DNA of 64,000 nucleotides from assembly GCF_009928485.1 (NCBI RefSeq), contig NZ_JAABNP010000024.1, positions 1 through 64,000 on the forward strand. Reading direction: 5' to 3'. The notes below the pieces were generated by a model. The model made no database searches, was not told the DNA's origin, and saw nothing but the letters and a program-made list of their open reading frames with translations. The stretch comes from Clostridium sp. C2-6-12 (GTDB taxonomy: Bacteria > Bacillota > Clostridia > Clostridiales > Clostridiaceae). Shown here piece by piece: positions 18,381 through 27,338 of this stretch. Each line of letters opens with the position of its first letter. Within the stretch, counting starts at the first letter, position 1. The position numbers and the translations under genes are program-made.

Positions 18381-18464
18381 TTGCATTCCCTACGCTAGAA
18401 TTATCTAGATCAGGTTTAAAGGGTTTATGAATATCAAATCTCAGCCTATTGGCTCCCCTAGCAC
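18381..18464 (-). promoter_or_regulatory. TPP riboswitch (thi-box) controlling thiT
   Basis: On the minus strand the conserved words appear in order: GTGCTAGGGGAGCC, GGCTGAGA, ACCCTTTAAACCTGATC and GATAATTCTAGCGTAGGGAA. These are the pyrimidine-sensing and pyrophosphate-sensing arms of the thiamine pyrophosphate aptamer. Downstream, CTCC (within 18338-18345 on the plus strand as GGAG) could pair with the thiT Shine-Dalgarno GGAGG, suggesting control at translation; that part is inference. Confidence 0.95.
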
Positions 18465-18490
18465 TTTATTAGTATATTTTATACTTATTG

Positions 18491-18694
18491 TTATAAATAG
18501 TCAATTATGTTATAGGCATTAAATTTATTATTTTTATTATTTGAGCAATAACCTTGATTAGTTTCATTTAAATTAATTGTATGATGAGTTTGAGGATTAT
18601 AAGGAAGTTTATTTGATGAGGTTATAAAAACATCATCATTACTATTAACGATAACAGCATCTTTATAAGTTGAATCTAAAATAAAATCTTTCAT
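18491..18694 (-). CDS. small hypothetical protein (67 residues)
   Basis: An open frame upstream of the thiT riboswitch. AAAGGAATG lies about a dozen bases before its ATG, which is a loose fit. The product is polar (LPYNPQTHHTINLNETNQG) without signal, span or family that I recognise. It might be a real small gene with its own promoter after the degV terminator, or a chance frame in AT-rich DNA. Confidence 0.35.
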   Translation of the reverse strand: MKDFILDSTYKDAVIVNSNDDVFITSSNKLPYNPQTHHTINLNETNQGYCSNNKNNKFNAYNIIDYL

Positions 18695-18782
18695 AATTTA
18701 AAATCATTCCTTTCAAATAATAAAGATTTGTTTAGTTAATAGTATTTACTTATAATAAATTAAGTATGCATATGAAAATATT

Positions 18783-18814
18783 AAAAAAGCGAGTATATTT
18801 TAGCTCGCTTTTTT
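18783..18814 (-). terminator. terminator after degV
   Basis: AAAAAAGCGAG (18783-18793) and CTCGCTTTTTT (18804-18814) form a perfect 11-bp stem; read on the minus strand it ends in a T run. Confidence 0.85.
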
Positions 18815-18837
18815 AATTAAATTTATTTATTTTAATA

Positions 18838-19686
18838 TTAGTCTAATTTTTGAACTATAAATCCAACAAGTCCAGGACCAGTATGAACTCCTAGTGTGGG
18901 TCCAATTGACCCACCTAAATAGCATTCAATTAGATTAGGAAGATCTCTTATGGCATCATATAGCATTTTAGCTTTATCTGGAGCATCTCCATCCATGATC
19001 CAAACTTTACATCTGCTATTTTCTAAATAAGGCTTTAATAAAGTCACTAATCGAGATATAGATTGCTTCATGCCTCTTATTTTACATACTGTATGATATA
19101 CTCCATCATCACCTACAGTTATGATTGGCTTAAGATTTAGAGTATCTGCTATTGTTCCAGCAACCTTGCCTATTCTGCCGCCTTTAATAAGATATTCAAG
19201 GGTATCTAAAGTGAAGAATACATCAATTTTATTTCTATATGAAGGTAAGATTTCTAATATTTCTTGAAAAGATTTTCCTTCATCAATTAATTTTTTGGTT
19301 TCAATAACCATTGCACCTTCAGACATTGTTAAAGTCATAGAATCAAAAACAAAGGTTTTAATTCCCAATGTATTTTCTGCTGCTACTCTTGCTGAATTAT
19401 AACTTCCTGAAATTCCACTTGATATAGTAATTATTATTGCATGTGTATATCCTTCACTTATAGCTTCTTCTAGAGCAGAAGTAAACTTTTCTACACTAGG
19501 GAGTGAAGTTGTAGGAATTTCTATTGGTAATGCATCATAAAGCATTTTTGGAGTTATGTCTATTCCATCATCATAATCTCTATCTGAAAATATAATTTTA
19601 AATGGCAACATCTTAATATTATTTTTTTTTGTAAAATCAATACTTAAATCGCAAGCACTGTCAGTTATTAATGCTATTCTTTCCAT
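18838..19686 (-). CDS. DegV family fatty-acid-binding protein
   Basis: 282 residues with the start placed at MERIALITDSACDLS, because AGGAGGCC lies just before that ATG; a longer frame reaches 19740 but has no ribosome site. Family motifs are ITDSACDLS at the N-terminus, TSLPSVEKF, IITISSGISGSYNSA and GGRIGKVAG. DegV (FakB-type) proteins bind a fatty acid and present it to the kinase FakA for phosphorylation, feeding exogenous fatty acids into phospholipid. FakA is not in the window. Monocistronic. Confidence 0.93.
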   Translation of the reverse strand: MERIALITDSACDLSIDFTKKNNIKMLPFKIIFSDRDYDDGIDITPKMLYDALPIEIPTTSLPSVEKFTSALEEAISEGYTHAIIITISSGISGSYNSARVAAENTLGIKTFVFDSMTLTMSEGAMVIETKKLIDEGKSFQEILEILPSYRNKIDVFFTLDTLEYLIKGGRIGKVAGTIADTLNLKPIITVGDDGVYHTVCKIRGMKQSISRLVTLLKPYLENSRCKVWIMDGDAPDKAKMLYDAIRDLPNLIECYLGGSIGPTLGVHTGPGLVGFIVQKLD

Positions 19687-20122
19687 ATGTGGCCTCCTAA
19701 ATTTGAGTAGTATTAAATTAATTATATCATTTTTATACAATTTAGATTATATATATTGTGTAAAAATAATTAAAAAAATACAAATTAAGTAACTAAAGTT
19801 TGTTTTTTGAATATAAAATTATTTAATATATTTAACCAATATATTAAGAAGAAATATGTATAAATAAGAAAGTTTTAATAAAAAACAATAAGAAAAATAT
19901 AATAAATATAGAAAGATAGGGCTTTTGATAAAGTTTATAATAAGTCAAATATATAGAAATCTAGAAAATCAATCAAATTTAAAGATAATGAGACCAAAAT
20001 CATGATAATTAAAATCTATAGTTATAAAAATAAAAAATTAGAACTATTGCTAAGGAATACCTTATACAGTATAATAAGACGGTATTAATTATACTATATA
20101 TTGTGCCACGGAGGGAATATAA
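19687..20122. other. AT-rich divergent intergenic region degV-nrdD
   Basis: 436 bp with no gene. It holds the promoters of degV (minus) and nrdD (plus), but nothing I can place with confidence except the NrdR box beside nrdD. The stretch 19741-20040 is almost pure A/T. Confidence 0.5.
20091..20106 (+). promoter_or_regulatory. NrdR box upstream of nrdD
   Basis: ATACTATATATTGTGC matches 14 of 16 positions of the known NrdR consensus (acaCwAtATaTwGtgt). NrdR represses ribonucleotide reductase genes. A weaker site (11 of 16) lies at 20057-20072, 34 bp upstream; paired boxes are usual but normally about 31-32 bp apart. It lies 17 bp before the nrdD start, so it could overlap the transcription start. 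Confidence 0.7.
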
Positions 20123-22231
20123 ATGCTATATGTTGTGAAAAGAGATGGTCGAGAGGTTGAATTTAACTCAGATAAGATAGCTCAAGCTATTAAAGGATCA
20201 GCTAGTGAAATCGGTTTAAATTTAAGAGAAAGTCAAGTATTAGATACTGTACAAAAGGTAATTACATATATCGAAGAGGAATATAAGAAAACAATAACTG
20301 TAGAACAAATACAGAATTTTGTAGAAAAAGCATTAAAAGATGAGGGTCACAAAGATATAGCAATAGCTTATTCAGGATATAGACAAGAAAGAACTAAAGT
20401 CAGAGAAATAAAATCAGATTTAATGAAAGCTATAAGACAAATTGGAGTTGAGACTGATAGAGATAATGCAAATGTAGGAAATAATTTCAGTTCTAAGCTA
20501 TTAAGAATAGCTTCTGAATCAAATAAATGGAATACACTAGCTATAATGCCGAAGGGGTTAGCTAAGGCACATGAAACAGGAGATTTATATTATCATGATT
20601 TAGATAGTTATAATTTAACTGTAAATTGTCTTCATATTCCAACTAGAGAAATATTAGGAAATGGATTTAATACAGGATATGGAACAATTAATGCTCCTAG
20701 AAGAATAGAAACAGCTGCTGAGTTATCATGTATTTTATTACAATCAACTCAAAATGATATGTTTGGAGGGCAATCACATCCAGACTTTGATAATGATATG
20801 GCTATATTCGTAAATCCAACTAGAGAAGAAATAAAAAGAGAATTAGAAGAATTAGAAATATCTCAAGAAAAAATCGAAGCCTTGGCTGAAAAGAAAGTAA
20901 GAAAAAAAGTGCAACAAGCGATGCAAGGAGTTGTTTACAATCTTAATACAATGCACTCAAGAGCGGGATCTCAAGTTCCATTTAGCTCAATTAACATCGG
21001 ATTACCTGAAAATGAAGATGCTGCATTAGTATGTGAAGTTTTTCTTTTAGAATATGAAAAAGGATTAGGTAAGGGAGAACAGCCTATATTCCCAAACATA
21101 ATTTTTAGAGTTAAATCAGGTGTTAATAGAGAAGAAAGTGATCCTTATTTTTACTTATATAAATTAGCTTGCAGAGTTGCTGCAAAAAGAATGAATCCAA
21201 CATTTATGAATATTGATTCTGATTTTAATAAAGAATATTATGATCAAGGATATGTTCCAGCAACTATGGGATGTAGAACGTATCTTATGAAGAATGTAAA
21301 TGGTGAGCCAGGCTGCAAAGGAAGAGGAAATATAGCACCTACTACTCTTAATTTACCAAGAATAGGCTTACAAGCTAAAGGTGATTTAGATAAATTCTTT
21401 GAAATATTAGATTCAAGATTAGAATTAGCAAAGGAGTCTTTATTGCATAGATATGGTGTATTAAAGAATTTAAGAGTTAAGGATTTACCTTTTGTTGCAG
21501 GTCAGAAGCTTATGAAAGGTGCTGAAAACTTAGGACCTGATGACTCTATAGAACCAATCTTAAAGCAAGGTACATGGGGAATCGGATTTATAGGGCTTGC
21601 TGAAACGTTAGTAGCTTTAGTTGGTAAACATCATGGTGAGGATCCAGAAACTAGAGAATTAGGTGTAAAGATTGTTGAATATATAAGAGCATACACAGAT
21701 AGACTTACAGAAGAACATAAATTAAATTGGAGTTGTTATGCAACACCAGCAGAAGGTCTTTCAGGTAAATTTATAAAACAAGATCAAAAAATATTTGGAG
21801 AAATAAAAGGAGTAACTGATAAAGAATACTATACAAATAGTTTTCATGTTCCAGTTGCCTATCCAATATCTATAAAGGATAAAATAGATATTGAAGCTCC
21901 ATACCATAAACTTTGTAATGGTGGTCATATAAGCTATATTGAGGTAGATGATTCACCAAGTGAAGAAACAGTGATGGATATAATAAATTATGCATACAAG
22001 AATACAAACATAAGTTATATGGGTATTAATTTCCACATAAGATATTGTAGGGATTGTGGAACTTATCTTCATGAAAATCAATCTAAATGTCCAAAGTGTG
22101 GAAGTCAAGATATACAAGGAATATCAAGAGTTACAGGATATTTAAGCTTAGATGAAAGATTTGGTGCTGGAAAGTACCATGAAAGAGAAGATAGAATATC
22201 TCACACAGGAAATCATGAAAATCATTATTAA
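20123..22231 (+). CDS. nrdD: anaerobic ribonucleoside-triphosphate reductase, class III
   Basis: 702 residues. An ATP-cone allosteric domain occupies about residues 1-95 (VVKRDGREVEFNSDKI..GYRQERTKVREI). The catalytic barrel follows, with a conserved Cys in PATMGCRTYLM and the substrate stretch GRGNIAPTTLNLPRIG. The C-terminus has a Cys4 zinc site (CRDCGTYLHENQSKCPKCGS) and the glycyl-radical loop RVTGYLS, where the Gly is the radical site. It makes dNTPs without oxygen and needs NrdG, encoded at 26.8 kb but separated by four unrelated genes. RBS ACGGAGGGA. Confidence 0.97.
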   Translation: MLYVVKRDGREVEFNSDKIAQAIKGSASEIGLNLRESQVLDTVQKVITYIEEEYKKTITVEQIQNFVEKALKDEGHKDIAIAYSGYRQERTKVREIKSDLMKAIRQIGVETDRDNANVGNNFSSKLLRIASESNKWNTLAIMPKGLAKAHETGDLYYHDLDSYNLTVNCLHIPTREILGNGFNTGYGTINAPRRIETAAELSCILLQSTQNDMFGGQSHPDFDNDMAIFVNPTREEIKRELEELEISQEKIEALAEKKVRKKVQQAMQGVVYNLNTMHSRAGSQVPFSSINIGLPENEDAALVCEVFLLEYEKGLGKGEQPIFPNIIFRVKSGVNREESDPYFYLYKLACRVAAKRMNPTFMNIDSDFNKEYYDQGYVPATMGCRTYLMKNVNGEPGCKGRGNIAPTTLNLPRIGLQAKGDLDKFFEILDSRLELAKESLLHRYGVLKNLRVKDLPFVAGQKLMKGAENLGPDDSIEPILKQGTWGIGFIGLAETLVALVGKHHGEDPETRELGVKIVEYIRAYTDRLTEEHKLNWSCYATPAEGLSGKFIKQDQKIFGEIKGVTDKEYYTNSFHVPVAYPISIKDKIDIEAPYHKLCNGGHISYIEVDDSPSEETVMDIINYAYKNTNISYMGINFHIRYCRDCGTYLHENQSKCPKCGSQDIQGISRVTGYLSLDERFGAGKYHEREDRISHTGNHENHY

Positions 22232-22277
22232 AATCTTTTATATTCATATATAGTTAATAAAAATATAAATAATAAAT

Positions 22278-22344
22278 AGGTTATCTTAGAAATAATTAAG
22301 GAATTATTTTAATTCAAATGGTTATTTTTAAGGTAACCTTTTAA
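22278..22344 (+). terminator. probable terminator after nrdD
   Basis: AGGTTATCTTA at 22278 pairs with TAAGGTAACCT at 22330-22340 (one G-T pair), with a long AT-rich loop that can itself fold, followed by TTTT. Confidence 0.6.
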
Positions 22345-22716
22345 TGTAATTTGGTATAAAAATTCACTTTTTTGATTATAATGTATAATTACTCATTTTA
22401 CTGCCAGAAAATAATATGTTCTAATTAGATAAAGAATTAAACAGATGTAAGATGGAACTCTAAAATTTAATTCATCAGGATATTGCAATGTTAGGAAAAA
22501 AACTTGCAGGAATAGCATTTATTTAATGGCAAATGACCAGTTTTTATGAAATATGTGAAGGAGAAGTGCTTATTTGTTGCAAAAAAATAGTAATAATACT
22601 TGTCTACACTTAAGCTAATGTGATATTATTAAAGAAGGCTTATAATAATGAAATTTTATTATTAAAACTATTATTTAATATGCAATAAGTTAATAAAAAT
22701 AAATGGAGGGATTTTC
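22345..22716 (+). promoter_or_regulatory. upstream region and promoter of the NifV-like gene
   Basis: No gene in this stretch. TTGTCT (22600-22605), an 18-bp spacer and TATTAT (22624-22629) make a plausible promoter, leaving a leader of about 80 bases before the GGAGGG ribosome site. I see no riboswitch or T-box sequence in the leader. Confidence 0.45.
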
Positions 22717-23883
22717 ATGGCACTTAGTAATTTAAAAAATGATAAAAAAGTTACTATTGTAGATACCACTCTTAGAGATGGGGAGCAAACAGCTGGGGTG
22801 GTTTTTGCTAATGCAGAAAAAATAGTAATAGCAGAAATGCTTAGTGAGTTAGGTGTTGACCAATTAGAAGTAGGGATTCCTACGATGGGTGGAGACGAAA
22901 AGAAGGCTATAAAGGAAATAGTAAAAAGAAATTTAAAATCTAGTATAATGGCATGGAATAGGGCTGTAGTAAGCGATATAGAACAATCTATAGATTGTGG
23001 AGTTGATGCTGTTGCTATATCAATATCTGTATCAGACATACACATTCAGCATAAACTTAAGACTTCTAGAGAATGGGTACTAGAAAGCATGGTTAAGTCT
23101 GTAGAATATGCTAAGAAAAACGGTCTTTATGTATCTGTTAATGGGGAAGATGCATCGAGAGCAGATAAGGATTTCTTAGTTGAATTTATAACTGCAGCTA
23201 AACAGGCTGGTGCAAATAGATTTAGATATTGTGATACAGTTGGAATTAAAGAACCATTTGGAATTAGAGATGATATTAAATATATATATGATAAAACAGG
23301 ATTTGATATAGAAATGCATACACACAATGACTTTGGAATGGCAACAGCTAATGCAGTTGCAGGGATAAAGGGTGGAGCTACTCATGTTGGAGTAACAGTG
23401 AACGGTCTAGGAGAAAGAGCAGGTAATGCAGCTTTAGAAGAAGTTATCATGGCATTAATGCTTGTTTATGGATATAAAGGCGAAGAAATAAATACTAAAA
23501 TGTTCAGAGAAGTTTCTGAATATGTATCAAGAGCATCAGGAAGAGAGCTTCCTATATGGAAAGCAATAGTTGGAACAAATATGTTTGCACATGAATCAGG
23601 AATTCATGCTGATGGAGCTATAAAGGATCCTAAAAATTATGAAGCATTTGATCCAGCAATAGTTGGGCTTGAAAGACAAATCGTTATTGGAAAGCATTCT
23701 GGAAGAGCAGCGGTAGTTAATAAGTTTATGGAATATAACATGGAGCTTACTGATGAGGAAGCTTCAGGAATATTAGAGCTTGTAAGATCTACTTCCGTTA
23801 GATTAAAAAGATCTTTATTTGATAAGGAAATAGTTCAACTATACAAAGAATATCATAGACAGTTAGATGAAAAAAATGCTTAA
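22717..23883 (+). CDS. homocitrate synthase-like (NifV family) acyl-transferring aldolase
   Basis: 388 residues of the DRE-TIM metallolyase family (isopropylmalate, citramalate, homocitrate and Re-citrate synthases). Motifs: VDTTLRDGEQTAGV (DTTLRDGEQ), GEDASRADKDF, YCDTVGIKEPFG, the metal-binding MHTHNDFGMATANAVAG and VNGLGERAGNAALEEV. The order and spacing resemble NifV, lacking the C-terminal regulatory domain of LeuA. Clostridia without a normal (Si) citrate synthase use a related Re-citrate synthase, so citrate as well as homocitrate are possible products. Aconitase follows 18 bp downstream, which favours a citrate or homocitrate branch. No other nif genes are nearby. Confidence 0.8.
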   Translation: MALSNLKNDKKVTIVDTTLRDGEQTAGVVFANAEKIVIAEMLSELGVDQLEVGIPTMGGDEKKAIKEIVKRNLKSSIMAWNRAVVSDIEQSIDCGVDAVAISISVSDIHIQHKLKTSREWVLESMVKSVEYAKKNGLYVSVNGEDASRADKDFLVEFITAAKQAGANRFRYCDTVGIKEPFGIRDDIKYIYDKTGFDIEMHTHNDFGMATANAVAGIKGGATHVGVTVNGLGERAGNAALEEVIMALMLVYGYKGEEINTKMFREVSEYVSRASGRELPIWKAIVGTNMFAHESGIHADGAIKDPKNYEAFDPAIVGLERQIVIGKHSGRAAVVNKFMEYNMELTDEEASGILELVRSTSVRLKRSLFDKEIVQLYKEYHRQLDEKNA

Positions 23884-23901
23884 TAATAGGGGGATAAAAA
23901 A

Positions 23902-25824
23902 GTGGGCGATAATTTAGTTTATAAGATCTTAAAGAGTCATATTGTTGAAGGAGAATTAAAGGCAGGAGAGCCAATTGCGTTAAAGATTGATCAAACTCTA
24001 ACTCAAGATTCAACAGGAACAATGGCATATCTTCAATTAGAAGCTATGGGAATTGATAGAGTTAAGACAAAGAGATCAGTTGCTTTTATAGATCATAATA
24101 TGTTACAACAAGGTTTTGAAAATGCTGATGACCATAAATTTATTCAAACAGTTGCATCTAAATATGGAGTATATTTCTCAAAGCCAGGTAACGGAATATG
24201 TCATCAAATCTTTTTAGAAAGATTTGCTACTCCAGGAGATACTTTAATAGGTTCTGACAGCCATACTCCAACAGCAGGTGGTGTTGGAATGTTAGCTATG
24301 GGAGCAGGTGGTTTAGACGTTGCTTTAGCTATGGGGGGCGGAGCTTACAACATTAATACTCCGAAAGTAGTTAAGATTGAACTTACTGGAAAGCTAAATA
24401 AAATGGTAGCTGCTAAAGATGTTATCTTAGAAGTTTTAAGAATATTAACTGTTAAAGGTGGAGTAGGAAAAGTATTTGAATATGCTGGCGAAGGTGTTAA
24501 AACACTTTCAGTTCCAGAAAGAGCTACTATAACTAATATGGGAGCAGAACTTGGAGCTACAACTTCAATCTTCCCAAGTGATGAAAGAACTTTAGAATTC
24601 TTTAAAGCACAAGGAAGAGAAGAAAATTGGATAGAATTTAAACCAGATGCAGATGCTGTATATGATGAAGTAGTAACTATTAATTTGAGTGAATTAACTC
24701 CACTTACAGCTAAGCCACACAGTCCAGATAATGTAGCTAAGGTTAGTGAAGTTGGTAAGATTAAAGTTGACCAAGTAGTTATAGGAAGTTGTACTAACTC
24801 TTCTTATGAAGACTTAATGAAAGTTGCAAAGATATTAAAAGGTAAAAAAGTACATCCGGATGTCAGCTTAGTAATAGGTCCTGGATCAAGACAAGTTATG
24901 GAAATGATAGCTAGAAACGGCGCTTTAGGAGATATAATCAGCTCAGGAGCAAGAATACTTGAAAATGGCTGCGGACCTTGTATAGGAATGGGACAATCAC
25001 CAGGAACTGATGCCGTTTCACTTAGAACTGTAAATAGAAATTTCTATGGTAGAAGTGGAACTCTATCAGCACAAGTATATATAGTAAGTCCTGAAACTGC
25101 TGCAGTTTCAGCTATAAATGGAGTTTTAACTGATCCAACAGAAGTGGATATAGATTTAACAATAGATATGCCTAAGGAATTCTTAATAGATGATTCTATG
25201 ATTTTAGCACCAGCACCAACAAATGCTGAGGTTGAAGTTGTTAGAGGACCAAATATTAAACCATTCCCAGTAAGTAAGCCATTAGCTCAAGAATTAAATG
25301 GTAAGGTGTTAATAAAGGTTGAAGATAACATTACAACTGACCATATTATGCCTTCAAATTCGAAGTTATTACCATTTAGATCGAATATTCCTTATCTAGC
25401 TGAATACTGTTTTAACACAGTAGATACAGAGTTCCCTAAGAGAGCTAAGGAATTCAACGGTGGATTTATAATTGCTGGAGGAAATTACGGTCAAGGTTCA
25501 AGTAGAGAACATGCAGCGCTTGCACCATTATACTTAGGTGTTAAGGCTGTTATAGCTAAGTCATTTGCAAGAATTCATAAGGCTAACTTAATTAACAATG
25601 GAATAGTTCCAATGGAATTTAAGAATGAAGCTGATTATGATAGCATAGATTTAGTAGATGATTTAAAGATGGAAGATATTAAGGCAGCTTTAGAAACAGG
25701 CGTAGTTAAAGTTAAGAACTTAACCAAGGGAACTGAATTTGAAGCAACAGTTGATTTAACAGAAAAAGAAATCGCAGTTATTAAAGAAGGCGGAAGACTT
25801 AATTACGTTAAAGCAAATGCTTAG
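23902..25824 (+). CDS. aconitate hydratase (aconitase family)
   Basis: 640 residues from GTG 23902, with AGGGGGA upstream. The [4Fe-4S] ligands are visible as the Cys in VVIGSCTNSSYED and the pair NGCGPCIG. Other motifs: GSDSHTPTAGGVGMLAMGAGGLDVA, the swivel-domain GGNYGQGSSREHAA and a terminal SFARIHKANLINNG. Converts citrate to isocitrate, or the homologous (homo)aconitate step. It forms an operon with the NifV-like synthase; no isocitrate dehydrogenase follows, the operon ending at a terminator. Confidence 0.93.
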   Translation: MGDNLVYKILKSHIVEGELKAGEPIALKIDQTLTQDSTGTMAYLQLEAMGIDRVKTKRSVAFIDHNMLQQGFENADDHKFIQTVASKYGVYFSKPGNGICHQIFLERFATPGDTLIGSDSHTPTAGGVGMLAMGAGGLDVALAMGGGAYNINTPKVVKIELTGKLNKMVAAKDVILEVLRILTVKGGVGKVFEYAGEGVKTLSVPERATITNMGAELGATTSIFPSDERTLEFFKAQGREENWIEFKPDADAVYDEVVTINLSELTPLTAKPHSPDNVAKVSEVGKIKVDQVVIGSCTNSSYEDLMKVAKILKGKKVHPDVSLVIGPGSRQVMEMIARNGALGDIISSGARILENGCGPCIGMGQSPGTDAVSLRTVNRNFYGRSGTLSAQVYIVSPETAAVSAINGVLTDPTEVDIDLTIDMPKEFLIDDSMILAPAPTNAEVEVVRGPNIKPFPVSKPLAQELNGKVLIKVEDNITTDHIMPSNSKLLPFRSNIPYLAEYCFNTVDTEFPKRAKEFNGGFIIAGGNYGQGSSREHAALAPLYLGVKAVIAKSFARIHKANLINNGIVPMEFKNEADYDSIDLVDDLKMEDIKAALETGVVKVKNLTKGTEFEATVDLTEKEIAVIKEGGRLNYVKANA

Positions 25825-25852
25825 CAGTTAGTGTTACAAAGTCATATTTAAG

Positions 25853-25891
25853 CACAGGAGTTCATGTAAATTTGAATTCCTGTGTTTTTTT
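25853..25891 (+). terminator. terminator after aconitase
   Basis: CACAGGAGTTCA (25853-25864) pairs with TGAATTCCTGTG (25873-25884), followed by TTTTTTTA. Confidence 0.85.
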
Positions 25892-25974
25892 ATTTTAATT
25901 TAGGTTAATATTACTAATAGTCATATGGTAAAATATTATTATCAAATGAATCTTTTAAATGGGGGGATTACAAT

Positions 25975-26343
25975 ATGAACCTAAGTGAAATAATAGAAGA
26001 TATAGCTAAGAAATATGAATTACATTCTATTGGCATATTTGGTAGTCGTGCAAGAGGAGATTACAGGGAGGATTCAGATTTAGATATCTTTATAATAGGA
26101 AATTTAACTTTGGATGATGAGCTATCACTAGAAGCCGAACTAGAAGAAATATTGAAAATCAATGTTGATATTGTAAAGATAAGTGAAGATAGTGATAAGA
26201 TATTGTTAAAGAATATTATAAATGATGCTTCCATTATCTATAGTAAAAGTAATTCCTTTGAAAATTTATATAAGTTTGTAGAACGTTTTTTTATAGAAAA
26301 TAGTGATTTTATTCATATAAGAAAGGTTGATTTGCTTGATTAA
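25975..26343 (+). CDS. mntA: MntA-type nucleotidyltransferase (antitoxin)
   Basis: 122 residues of the minimal nucleotidyltransferase family. The active site GSRARGDYREDSDLD (residues 23-37) has the G-S-x-x-R-G and the D-x-D (35, 37) needed for nucleotide transfer; a third acidic residue is probably in VDIVKISED. In studied HepT-MntA pairs, MntA adds AMP units to a tyrosine of the HEPN toxin and so silences it. The toxin gene overlaps its 3' end by 8 bp. RBS GGGGGGATT. Confidence 0.88.
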   Translation: MNLSEIIEDIAKKYELHSIGIFGSRARGDYREDSDLDIFIIGNLTLDDELSLEAELEEILKINVDIVKISEDSDKILLKNIINDASIIYSKSNSFENLYKFVERFFIENSDFIHIRKVDLLD

Positions 26344-26758
26344 TAGAGATAGAGTTTTAAAATTACTTAGAGATTTAAAAGAGTGGCAAAGTGATTTTAT
26401 GGAATGTACAAAATCAGTTGAAAATTGCAATAATGATATAAAAAAGATTTTATACCATAGTATAAGAGCATATTTTTTAGATTTTCATATATTATGTGAG
26501 GATTATATTTCAATAAGTTTAAAAGATTTAAATAAATATAAGATAGATATATCAGCAATAGAGGGAATGGAAATAATCAAAGATTCCAATAAAATAAGTG
26601 ATGAATTTTTTGAATTTTACAGTAAATCTAGAAGGTTAAGAAACAGGCTTGCCCATAGATATAAAATGCCAAGTGACGAAGAACTTCTTGTAAATTTAAA
26701 GAATAATTTTGAAGGTATAAGTGAATTGGAGCGATCAATTAAAGAACTAGTAAGGTAG
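26336..26758 (+). CDS. hepT: HepT-type HEPN ribonuclease toxin
   Basis: About 140 residues, helical. TTG 26336 is chosen as start because GAAAGG (26321-26326) sits at good distance; TTG 26327 is the alternative. The HEPN catalytic motif R-x4-H-x-Y is intact as RNRLAHRY (R102, H107, Y109), with Y109 the residue that MntA would AMPylate. It overlaps the antitoxin stop by 8 bp, so both are co-translated. The pair sits between the aconitase terminator and nrdG, splitting what would otherwise be a nrdD-to-nrdG neighbourhood. Activity is inferred from family. Confidence 0.87.
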   Translation: MINRDRVLKLLRDLKEWQSDFMECTKSVENCNNDIKKILYHSIRAYFLDFHILCEDYISISLKDLNKYKIDISAIEGMEIIKDSNKISDEFFEFYSKSRRLRNRLAHRYKMPSDEELLVNLKNNFEGISELERSIKELVR

Positions 26759-26808
26759 TTGTTTTAAAGGTTAAAAGTTTTACGAAGTATTAGAAAGAGG
26801 TCAATATA

Positions 26809-27318
26809 ATGGAAAGAACAATAAGATTGTCTGGAATAGCATATGAAAGCTTGGTCAACGGACCAGGAATGAGAAGAGTATTTTTTTCTCAGGGGTGTAA
26901 GCATAAGTGTAAAGGCTGTTTTAATCCAGATACCCATGAATTTAATGGGGGAGAAGAAAGAGACATGGATGAATTAATAAAGGATACCTTAAGTAATCCA
27001 ATATTAAGAGGGATCACATTTAGTGGAGGAGACCCATGGGAACAAGCTGATAAATTTGCTTATATGGCAAAAGCCTTTAAGGAGAATGGACTAGATATTT
27101 GGAGCTATACAGGGTATACCTTTGAATATATTATAGAAAATAAGGCTGAAAGGTTAGGTTGGAATGACTTATTAAATAATATAGATGTTCTAGTGGATGG
27201 GAAATTTGAAGAAGATAAAATGCAGGATGGACTTAAATTTAAGGGATCAACTAATCAAAGAATAATAGATGTAAAAGAGAGCTTAAGACTAAATAAAATT
27301 ATTATAATGGATTTATAA
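26809..27318 (+). CDS. nrdG: anaerobic ribonucleotide reductase activating protein
   Basis: 169 residues, radical-SAM enzyme that creates the glycyl radical on NrdD. The cluster motif C-x3-C-x2-C is GCKHKCKGC (C30, C34, C37), followed by the SAM-binding TFSGGDPWEQ. Length is typical. RBS AGAAAGAGG. It is cut off from nrdD by 4.6 kb containing two metabolic genes and a toxin-antitoxin pair, and no NrdR box was found before it; it may be co-transcribed with the downstream epimerase-like gene. Confidence 0.95.
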   Translation: MERTIRLSGIAYESLVNGPGMRRVFFSQGCKHKCKGCFNPDTHEFNGGEERDMDELIKDTLSNPILRGITFSGGDPWEQADKFAYMAKAFKENGLDIWSYTGYTFEYIIENKAERLGWNDLLNNIDVLVDGKFEEDKMQDGLKFKGSTNQRIIDVKESLRLNKIIIMDL

Positions 27319-27338
27319 ATATGAGAGGGGAAAATAGT

